A DNA stretch of 64,000 nucleotides, from positions 22,200,302 to 22,264,301 of the forward strand of contig NC_045143.1 in assembly GCF_008831285.2 (NCBI RefSeq). The letters run 5' to 3'. The notes below the pieces were generated by a model. It was not told the origin of the DNA. It searched no databases and worked only from the letters and a program-made list of their open reading frames with translations. A program made the translations under genes and the position numbers. Source of the DNA: Nymphaea colorata (taxonomy: Eukaryota > Streptophyta > Magnoliopsida > Nymphaeales > Nymphaeaceae). Shown here piece after piece: positions 1 to 8,927 of this stretch (positions are counted from its first letter, which is position 1; each line of letters opens with the position of its first letter).

Positions 1-61
1 AGCTAACCAAACAAAGGAGGGATTGCTCAATCCCTCCATTTCTCTCTTACCAAACAGACCC
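1..61. mobile_element. MITE terminus, partial (PIF/Harbinger-like?)
   Basis: Read on the minus strand, the segment starts GGGTCTGTTTGGTAA, which resembles the GGG(C/T)CTGTTTGGT ends common in plant MITEs. It is followed on the plus strand by TTA at 62-64, the usual PIF/Harbinger target triplet. An internal inverted pair (GGAGGGATTG / CAATCCCTCC) lies at 16-37. The other end is outside the window, so superfamily and length are not certain. Confidence 0.4.
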
Positions 62-782
62 TTAAGAAAAACATCATAACAATAACAAGACTACATTCAA
101 GAAAAAATAAGACATGATGCAATAATAAAATGAAATGTCATCTCCTCTCATGCTCCCGGTGCACTCGAACATAGCCTTTTGACTTTAAAATAGAGATTGG
201 AGACTATCTCATATGATCATGGAGAGATGAAGAAAAAAGAAAATAAAAGAATGGAGTGAAATATGAGTTACATACCTCTTATGAGAATGATTTGAGGAGA
301 AAATGAACATCCTTGGATTATCTTAGATTCACTTTGAACGGAGCTCCAAGATGATAAAGAAGACGCCTTCAAGAGATCTTCGTGCTCTCTTGAAGAGTTG
401 TAGCTCGATGAAGCTTGTTCCAAGTTGTATTTAAAATGTGTAAAAGAAAAGTTTTTGTTATAAATGGGTGACAGACTCCATTTTGTGCCACTCCGGGCTC
501 GTTTCAAATCCGATTTTGGTTCAGTCGATTGTCGACTCGTTTGAGCGTCCGACTTGGGTTTAAAAACATGTTTTGGCATGAAAATGATACCTTAAAACAA
601 AGGGAAGGTCCACACACACTCGACGCTCAAATTTTGTCGTTTTGAACTTAATTTCGAATTTTGGGTTTGAAATGCTTGATTTGGATCTGAATTATGGTTT
701 TGGATCTAATTTAGATAAAAAAATTGGGTTTTGTGTCCTGGTAAAAGAGCGTAACATTTTGAAAAAATTTGGGGTGATTACA
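62..782 (+). repeat. 3' part of a gypsy-type LTR, same family as the solo LTR at 59736-62685
   Basis: Several blocks match the solo LTR near the right edge. About 250-430 matches 61530-61680, including a shared CTCTCTTGAAGAGTT. About 440-500 matches 62165-62225. About 590-720 matches 62310-62460. Both copies end in a GGGGTGAT(T/A)ACA terminus, here at 782. The left copy lacks roughly 480 bp present in the right copy. No primer-binding site follows 782, so this may be a solo LTR or a truncated element; its 5' end is hidden by the MITE or lies outside the window. Confidence 0.55.
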
Positions 783-1089
783 GTTTCCCTCCTTCTTCTT
801 CTTCTTTGGTTTCTTCTTAATGCCAAGTTGGCTAACACTCAAGAAGTATGAAGTTCGAATCCCATGGACGTTGTCACATTCAAGTGTATTGCTCCTTTGA
901 CTAGCAAATGATAGCAAACATGACACTCCCAGTTAAAGGACCTACCTTATGTCTACCCAGGTCTCGAAGCAAGGTAGAACCTTGAAAACATAAAAGCATG
1001 AATTCAAGGGTTTTACGCTGAAAGCAATTTCTACTAACTAAACATTAAAAAGGAAAACCAACATCAGTCTATTTTGATTTATTTTAGCA
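783..1089. other. Unassigned spacer with a tRNA B-box-like motif
   Basis: No ORF of note. A GTTCGAATCCC at about 858-868 resembles a Pol III B box, with a weak A-box-like TTGGCTAAC about 36 bp upstream. No cloverleaf and no poly(A) tail could be seen, so neither a tRNA nor a SINE is claimed. Confidence 0.3.
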
Positions 1090-1094
1090 TTTAT

Positions 1095-4055
1095 TGTAAC
1101 GCTCGTCTTGCGCAAGTGAGCCAGATCAGGTTCAGACCCGGACCCGAACCCGTTGGCGTGAAGAAGCCCGACGCGAGGGCCCTCCTCCCTCGACTTTCCC
1201 TGTTCTAATTCGTTGTGCTCCTGGGGTTATCCGTGCCAGCGCAGAGAAGAAGTGGCGGTGGGTGGTGGCGGTGGTTGGACCGGTAGCGGCGACGGCAGCG
1301 GTGGCGACGGCGGCTGCGTGGGTAAGCTCCCTCTCTGTCTGCTTCTTCTCCTCCCTCCCACGCTGCTTCTTCCTCCTTCGACAGCACGCCCCCTGCCGCA
1401 TGTTCTCTTCCTCTCCCTCTCTGCTAAAGCTCCCTCCTCACCTCGTCCGTCTCCCCTTCACCATTTCTCCCATTGCCCCGCTCGATTTCCCTTCCCTCTG
1501 CCGTTTTACTTTTTACCCGAACCCTCCCTCTTTCGTTGTCACCCCTCCCTGTCAGCGCCATTTTCCCTCTTTTGTTTTAGCTTTTCCCACTACTACCGTG
1601 GGTCTCTCCTACTGGCAGATTCTGTTTTTGAACTTCTTTTGGTCGATTGTTGACTCACGTGTGGCTTTTGGGTCGCTTTGCAGTTAGGGGACTTGTCTGT
1701 CCCCTCATAACAGTGAATAGGAGACTTGGGAGGTGTTGACGACAGTTGATTTTTGGCTGTTTGAAGATCGATCGAACGCTTGAGGTGGCTGTCGAAGGCG
1801 TTACAGCAGTTTGGACGCTTGTTTTGGGGTGAACGATACCTAATCAAGCTCAACTTAATGAATATTATCTACTAAAACATGTATAATTATTGTTTGAGCA
1901 TGCTAAGAGCTTAATATTGATTATTTGGAACGCATGTTAGTGATTTTGTTTTTGGGGAAAAGCTTATGACTATGTTGGAAAGCGAAGATTCATATATTTG
2001 ATAATCATTTAAGCATGATGGATTAATTTTCGAAGCATTAGGGAAGCATGGTAGAGATTGTGAGGTTGTGAGGAAGATTTAGAACAGTCTTAGGGTGCAC
2101 GTAGCGCATGCTTTTGTGAACGGGTGTGTCATGAAATTAATTGCAGAAAATATACGTATTTGGATGTGACTTTGGGGTTGATGTCTTAATTAAAGAACGT
2201 TATTGAGGAAGGTGTTAGTGATTGATTTATTGATGGTTGTGAGTTTTGATATTTTGTGCCAACGTCAAGTTGTAAGGAGGAGGCCTAATGGAGAGCTTGT
2301 TGGTCGACACTACCCGTCGACCCCCTCTTGAGGCGATGACGTGCCTCAATGATTCTGTTTGTATTTGTTTGAATTGTTTAGGTATCTAGTAGGAATCTTA
2401 CCTTTGGTTTATGTTTGCAGATACACCGGGCACGTACCGTCGACCTTGAGTTCAAAGCTCGAGGAGTTTTGAAGAATTTGGTGAGCGCGCCACAGGTATG
2501 GCGGCATTCCAGGCAAATCCATGCCTGAGGCCAATGTGTGATTGTGTGTTGCTAGGATCAGACGATCCTATGATTGTAATGTTAATTGATTGCCTTGTGA
2601 ATGAGTATATGTATGTTGCTTATATGATATGAATGATTTAGAAAGGCTATTAGTCGTTTGTTTTGAAAATGTTACGCATTTGCATGTGCATGCTAGAATT
2701 GATAACTGTTTAGGACAGATGAGGCGGGGTATCGATTCGAGTGTCTCCTCCACCCCAATTGTGCATTAGAAAGCATCATAGAATGATAACTGCATAGGAC
2801 AGCTACGAGCCAAACGCAGATCGAGACTACTCCCTGTGGTTTGACTAAGTCTTCAAAAGATGTGATTGATGAGATGATCGTTATGAATGTGTATGTTGTT
2901 GCATATACATTGCCATGGGAAATGATGCAAATGGATGATTTGGAGGGTAGTTGTACCCGTATGGTATGACGGTTAGCAATGACTGTTACTGTATGTATAA
3001 ACCTCATGTGGAGGTAATTGGAGGTATGGGTGCACTCGTGAAGTGTACTAGCCTCATGTGTTAGCCAGTCATCTTGTGAATGTATAACTATAATGATAAG
3101 AATGATTGAATAAGACATGAGAGGCCAGTGGGATGTGGCTATGTGTTTGGGAGTTGTCCCGCTTTTGCCACTGGTCTCGCCTGTTCGGAGCGCAGGCGGT
3201 GCAAGGCCCCAGGGTTTTATTGTGTGATGTGCTTGGAGCGTAGGCTCCCGCCTTCCCAACCTAGGTGTCCTAGGGAAGGCTGAGTGTCTCTCCTTGTAAC
3301 TCACACATCCATGGATGAGTGCTCTACCGCTGCAGTGGATGGATGGATCCATACTGTTCTGGGCCACCACGGGGGTTGTCTTTCGGCTATAGGCCGCCCG
3401 CGGTGTGCACGTGCCTGTGTTTGCATCCACAGGAACTGTTAATACACTGAAGTTAATGAAAATGTGATGTATATGATGGAATGCATGTGACTGATGTGTA
3501 TGTGAATGATCTGAATGCAAGTGTTATGTTTAAGCATGCTTACACATGTGATTGACGTTGTGTTAGTGTGGCCATCAAGTGGCCTTTACTTGTCGTACTC
3601 TGACACGACATGATGATAGATGGGTTGATATTTGTTCTCTTATTTGAGCCTTACTTGAGAAGGTTTGGCATTTTCCTGGCTTGTTGCCGTACTGCGAAGG
3701 CTGAGCCTTCATTTGCTTTCTTTTTTAGGTTTTGGTAGACCAAGAACAGCAGGTTGAGCAGATGGCTTCACTCACGTCCTACTGGGAAAGTTTTGGGTTT
3801 TGTTTGTATAGTGCCGGCGCGTCTTGCTTCGTTTGTATTGATGTCTTATTTTGTTAGGCATCGATGTTAGGATTTTGGAGCATTTTTGTCATGTATAGGG
3901 ATGTGATATTGTGTGAAATGATGTTGTTCTATAAATAGTTTGCCCCATTGTTTTGAATTACTTGCTCATTTCTTTTGAATTGTTGTGTAGTCACACCTCG
4001 ATGTTTGATGCTTAGAAAAAAAAATGGTTGAGTGTCAAAAGGTCGGGGTGTGACA
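1095..4055 (+). repeat. Left (5') LTR of element A
   Basis: TG...CA ends and 2961 bp. The first 600 bp are GC-rich, with CT-rich runs. The TATA box lies only about 120 bp from the 3' end, so U3 makes up most of the LTR. Open frames on either strand inside it, the longest on the minus strand at 2693-3520, are broken in the other LTR copy and are not genes. Confidence 0.93.
3930..3937 (+). promoter_or_regulatory. Probable LTR TATA box
   Basis: TATAAATA lies about 120 bp before the LTR end. The right LTR keeps TATAAATG at 11752-11759. If used, transcription would start near 3960, leaving only about 95 bp of R plus U5. Confidence 0.5.
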
Positions 4056-4059
4056 GTTT

Positions 4060-4073
4060 TGGTATCAGAGCCA
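4060..4073 (+). promoter_or_regulatory. Primer-binding site, initiator-Met tRNA
   Basis: TGGTATCAGAGCCA begins 4 bp after the LTR end. It is the usual plant PBS complementary to the 3' end of initiator methionine tRNA and would prime minus-strand DNA synthesis. Confidence 0.9.
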
Positions 4074-4290
4074 TGGCAAACCCCACTATGGATGTGAGTT
4101 AAAGCCTATCTGTGAAGCCGCGTTGCCCATGTACGCATTTATTTGATTAGATTGTTATTGTAGTTTTGATTTTTTACGTACAAATACGTCATGTGATCTA
4201 TGTTTTGAACTTCGTGCTAATGCACGTTGTGATTTGACCTGTGAGTTGGTCTTAGACGTGATTTGAGAATGAAGTTTCTTGTTTGTACAG

Positions 4291-5430
4291 ATGGAATATC
4301 AATGTAGGGGTAAGAAGCGAGCTGGGCCGTCTACAGAGGCACACAAAGTGCCCAGTCCGGCCCATTCTGATGCACATACTCCTCGGGATGACAGTGCGTC
4401 AGAGCCCCAGTATGCCCAGCTAGGTGGGGGTGCCCGAACCCCACCGAGGCAGACTCTGCCTGTGGATCAGCAGACTATATTGCTGACCACGTTGCAGACG
4501 CTGACCTCGTTAGTGCAGTCGATGGTCGGTAATCAAAGGAGTAATGCATCTCCTTCAGGGGACACCAGTGCTCCAGTTCGGGAGAAGGCAACGGCAGTTA
4601 CATACCAGCAGTTTATGGCGATGCAGCCGCCTATCTTTTTAGGAGGGGGTAGTCACGACAAGGCAAAAGACTGGATTGAGGAGGTTGAACGTATTTTTGG
4701 GCTTTTGAAAGTGCCAGAAGAAGATAAGGTGAACTATGGTTCCTATCTGTTGAAGGGTGATGCCAAGAATTGGTGGCAATCAACTAGTGAGATTCGGTTC
4801 GCTGGCTAAGTGTCAATCTCATGGAAGCAGTTTAGAGATTCATTCTTCCGCACATACTTTCCAGTGTATGCCAGAGACAAGAAAATGCAAGAGTTTCTCG
4901 ATTTGCAGCAGAATCAAATGAGCTTGGAGGAATATATTGCGAGATATCGGCACTTGGAGGTGTATTGCCCGCACCTCTACACTACAGATGAGGCCAGAGC
5001 AGGCAAGTTCGTGCCTGGGCTGCGGGACGGACTGCGAAGCAAAGTTTTGACGAGTAGACATCGTGACTTAGATGAGGCGGTCACCATGGCTAGGCGAGGA
5101 CACAGAAGGATCACTAGAAGAAAGTAGGCCAGCATTCACAAAGTGGACAAACACAGGTAAAGCGCCAACACTTTGCAGGCAGGACAAGGCCTTATGAGAG
5201 GCGGGATGACCAAACTTTCAAATGGAACTAGCCTACCCGTAGTGAGGCCACTCAGGGGTCAGTGGCCACTCCGATTTCTCAAAGGTGCCCTATTTGTTCG
5301 CGTGTGCACCATGGAAAGCCGTGCTATCGAGAGATCGGGGTCTGCCTACACTGTGGAAGGATGGGACACTTCATCAAGGATTGTCCCTTAAAGAAAGAAA
5401 GAGAGTTGAAGAAGCCTGAGGCCGGTCCTT
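4291..5430 (+). pseudogene. Element A gag (capsid and nucleocapsid), broken
   Basis: Gag would form the virus-like particle and bind the element RNA. The ATG at 4291 fits the equivalent start in element B (36600), with a shared KKRAGP motif just after it. The capsid (retrotransposon gag) region runs to about 5100; recognisable parts are GGSHDKAKDWIEEVERIF and, after the stop, SWKQFRDSFFRTYFP. A TAA at 4807-4809 interrupts it, most simply by CAA to TAA. The frame is lost near 5095-5130. The nucleocapsid knuckle then appears in another frame at about 5345-5390, as [14 protein letters not shown], a complete CX2CX4HX4C. The result is at least two disrupted pieces, no longer able to give full-length Gag. 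Confidence 0.85.
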
Positions 5431-6584
5431 CTAGCGCACGACAGACGACTGGACGTGTCTATGCTACTACCATGGAGGAGCTTCAGGCACACGACCTTGT
5501 TGAAGGTACTTTACTTGTCAGTTCTCATATTGCTAGAGTGTTATTTGTTGCAGGAGCGACTCATTCTTTTATATCTAGTCGATTTGCTACTTCACTAGAA
5601 GTGTTGGCTAGAAGAATGTCGTATGTTTTAAAAGTTGTTAGCCCTATGCATGCTCAAGAGTTGTGTCGTGAGTATCTACCTGATGTGGACGTGGAGATCC
5701 ATCAGCATCACTTACCTGCACAGTTGGTGATCATAGGTCTTAACGAGTTTGATGTAATATTGGGTATGGATTGGTTATATGTGCATTATGTCAATATAGA
5801 TTGCAAGAAGAAGCAGATACAAATGTTGACTAATGAGATGCAGCTTGTGGAATTTCATGCTTGTAAGGCCAATCGAACTGATAAGGTAATGGTGTCTGCA
5901 TTGAAGGCTAAGCGATGGATAGAAAATGGAAGTGTTGCCTTCTTGGTCAATGTGTTGATCAATGAGGCTGAACCGGTGAGGTTGCAAGATGTTGCCATGG
6001 TGAGTAAGTATCCTGATGTGTTTCCTGAGGAATTGACAAGTTTGCCTCCAATTCGAGAAGTGGAGTTCAAGATAGAATTGTTACCAGGGACAGCTCCTAT
6101 TTCTAAGGCACCCTATCATATGGCACCAGCAGAGTTAGAAGAGTTGAAGAAGCAATTGCAGGAGCTCTTAGACAATGGCTTCATCCGACCTAGTGTGTCA
6201 CCTTGGGGAGCACCCGTATTGTTTGTGAAGAAGAAAGATGAGACAATGCGCTTGTGCATAGATTATCGTATGTTGAATCAAGTCACAATCAAGAATAAGT
6301 ATCAGCTACTAAGAATTGAACACTTGTTTGATCAGCTTAAGGATGCAAAGGTTTTCTCCAAGATCGATATGAGGACAGGGTACCATCAACCCTTGATACG
6401 GGAGGAAGATGTTTGTAAGACTGCTTTTCGAACTAGATATGGACATTATGAATTCAGGGTCATGCCTTTTGGGTTGACCAATGCTCCCGCAGGGTTCATG
6501 GACCTCATGAATCGGGTTTTCCAAGAGTTCTTGGATGGATTTGTTATTGTTTTTGTTGATGATATTCTGGTACTCAGAGAGTGA
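5431..6584 (+). pseudogene. Element A protease and N-terminal reverse transcriptase
   Basis: One open frame carries the aspartic protease and most of the RT palm/fingers. The protease active site, normally D-(S/T/A)-G-A, reads [12 protein letters not shown] (about 5550-5580), so the catalytic aspartate is replaced by valine. The sequence continues through [12 protein letters not shown] begins about 6050; visible motifs are [45 protein letters not shown] (split here: [12 protein letters not shown], then [11 protein letters not shown]) and the catalytic FVDDIL. A frameshift just after the FVDDIL box ends the frame at 6584, and RT continues in another frame. RT would copy the genomic RNA, but this copy cannot make a whole enzyme. 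Confidence 0.88.
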
Positions 6585-7302
6585 GGCAGAGCATAGAGAC
6601 CACTTGAGAAGAGTGTTGGGACTTTTGCGCAAGCATAAGCTTTATGCCAAATACTCAAAATGTGAATTTTAGCTAGAGAAGGTAAACTTTCTGGGTCATG
6701 TGATCTCGAAGGATGGAGTATCCGTCGATCCGGCTAAGGTGTCAGCTGTACAGGATTGGAGGACACCTTGCAGTTTGACTGAGGTTAGAAGCTTTTTGGG
6801 TTTGACATGATATTATCACAGATTCATACAAGACTTTTCGAAAATAGCTACACCAATGACTAAGCTATTCAGAAAAGGAGTGAAGTTTGTTTGGAATGAA
6901 GAGTGTGAGAAGAGTTTTCAAACTCTGAAGGACAAGCTTACTACTGCCCCTATTCTGACGCTTCCATCGGGTCATTCTGGTTTTGTGGTGTATACAGATG
7001 CTTCAGGTATCAGATATGGTGGTGTGTTGATGCAGCATGGCCGTGTAGTGGCTTATGCATCTAGGCAGTTGAAGACCCATGAGCAACATTATCCCACTCA
7101 TGATTTAGAATTGGGAGCAGTTGTGTTCGCATTGAGGATGTGGAGACACTATCTCTATGGTGCAACATTCGAGGTGTTTACAGATAACAAGTCCTTGAAC
7201 TATATATTCTCTCAAAAGGATCTCAACTTGAGGCAAAGAAGATGAATTGAATACTTAAAGGATTATGATTTCACCATATCGTATCATCCAGGCAAGACGA
7301 AT
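6585..7302 (+). pseudogene. Element A RT C-terminus (connection) and RNase H
   Basis: After the frameshift, the RT thumb/connection ([23 protein letters not shown]) and RNase H follow in frame 1. Stops interrupt at 6670-6672 (TAG where a Trp is expected), 6808-6810 (TGA) and 7243-7245 (TGA where a Trp is expected). RNase H is recognised by [15 protein letters not shown] with its first catalytic Asp, by [17 protein letters not shown] with the Glu, and by [11 protein letters not shown] with another Asp. The domain then runs into [15 protein letters not shown]. RNase H would remove the RNA strand after copying. The acidic residues are intact, but the polypeptide is not continuous. Confidence 0.87.
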
Positions 7303-8900
7303 GTGGTGGCAGATGCGTTGAGCAGACATGCCAAGGCGACAATGTGTAGTATGTTGACTCGTTCTTGGACATTATTGCAAGATGTGATAGCTTGGCAGCC
7401 TTACATTTGTGATGAGAACAAGACAATGATGACGGCCTTGATTCGACATCATTTGATGGAAGAATTTGTTATGAAGCAAAAAGAAGATCCAGAGTTTGCT
7501 AAGAATATGGAAGAAAGCAAAAAGACGGATTCTCTTTGGCATCAAGATGAAGATGGTTCATTGCGATTTTGGCAGATATTATGGGTTTCTAGAGATGAAG
7601 GGGTGAAACGTCAGTTGCTTGATGAAGCTCACAAATCTAAGTTTTCTATTCACCCTAGTAGTACAAAGATGTTTCAAGATATGAGAAGAAATTTTTGGTT
7701 GCTTCGAATGAACCGTGAAATTACAGAATATGTGGCAAAATGCTTAGTTTGCCAACAAGTCAAAGCGGAGCATCAACAGCCAGGAGGCTTGTTGCAAAGA
7801 ATAGATATCCCAGTATGGAAGTGGGAAGACATTACAATGGATTTTGTGGTTGGGTTGCCTCACACCAGAAGACAACATGATGCCATATGGGTGATTGTTG
7901 ATCGACTTACGAAGTTTGCCCATTTTCTGCCAATAAGAATCAGTCAGTCCTTGGAAAGTCTCGCAGAGTTGTATATTGGAGAAATAGTGAGATTGCATGG
8001 AGTGCCAAAGTCTATCATCTCGGATCGAGATCCGCGTTTTACCTCTAGGTTTTGGGGGCAATTACAGAGGGCTTTGGGTACCAAGCTTAAGATGAGCACA
8101 TCATTCCACCCCCAAATTGATGGGCAATCAGAGAGGACTATTCAGACCTTAGAGGACATGTTACGTGCATGTGTCTTAGAGTGGAAAGGAGAATGAGACA
8201 AACATGTGAAACTGCAAGAATTTGCTTATAATAACAGTTACCACTCTAGTATTGGGATGACACCGTTTGAAGCTTTGTATGGAAGGCTGTGCAGATCGCC
8301 GGCTTGTTGGACCGAATTGGGTGACGGCAAGATCGAAAACCCTTTAGTATTGCAACACCACACCGACCAAGTGCAATTGATAAGGAAAAAGTTGTTGACT
8401 GCTCAGAGTAGAAAGAAAAGCTATGCCGACATTCTTCATAGAGAGTTGGCTTTTGAGGTTGGTGATCATGTGTTCCTAAAGATTTCCCCTACTAAAGGTG
8501 TTTTTCGATTTGGTATGAAGGGATAGTTGAGCCCGAGGTTCGTAGGACCATTTGAGATATTAGAGAAGATTGGAGAGTACAGATTGGCACTGCCACCTGA
8601 TTTGAGTCATATTCATGACGTTTTCCATGATTCCATGCTTCGAAAATATGTACCAGATCCGACACATGTGATTGATTTTCAAGGTATTCTAGTGCAAGAT
8701 GATTTGACAATGAAATGAAAGAAAAGCCCATTAGAATTGTGGATCAACGAGAGCAAGTGCTGCGCACTAAGAGAATTCCTTTAGTGAAAGTGGAATGGCA
8801 GTGCCATGGATTGAAGGAAAGTACATGGGAACATGAGAAGGACATGCGGAAGGGATATCCACACTTGTTCTTGCATTCAGGTATGATCAAAATTTCGAGG
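7303..8900 (+). pseudogene. Element A integrase with chromodomain-like tail
   Basis: The zinc-binding HHCC module is seen at about 7625-7760 (HKSKFSIH ... CLVCQQ). The catalytic core has all three acidic residues: TMDF, SDRDPRF and GQSERTIQ. The C-terminal part continues with YNNSYHSSIGMTPFEALYG and the GPFEILEKIGEYRLALP fold. The tail VKVEWQCHGLKESTWEHE resembles the chromodomain-like end that guides chromovirus integration to particular chromatin. Stops lie at 8194-8196 (TGA, Trp expected) and 8524-8526 (TAG), and a frame change follows near 8715. The core to 8193 is the longest intact piece of this element. Integrase would join the cDNA to host DNA with a 5-bp stagger, matching the observed TSD. 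Confidence 0.88.
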
Positions 8901-8915
8901 ACGAATTTTTTTTTT

Positions 8916-8927
8916 AGGAGGGAAGGA
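8916..8927 (+). promoter_or_regulatory. Polypurine tract of element A
   Basis: AGGAGGGAAGGA abuts the right LTR, preceded by a T run. This is the expected plus-strand primer position. Confidence 0.85.

Noticed and set aside
838-880. tRNA gene or SINE suggested by GTTCGAATCCC
   Set aside because: No acceptor stem or cloverleaf could be formed, the A box is poor, and no poly(A) tail or TSD is present.
1213-1687. Overlapping plus-strand frames of about 140 residues in the LTR start
   Set aside because: Low-complexity Pro/Ser/Leu and Gly runs arise from CT- and GC-rich DNA. The frames duplicate at 9029-9515 in the other LTR.
2693-3520. Minus-strand frame of 275 residues in the left LTR of element A
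   Set aside because: It lies wholly in the LTR, is broken in the right LTR copy (10516-11342) and in both LTRs of element B, and has no recognisable domain. It is a chance open frame in a GC-rich repeat.
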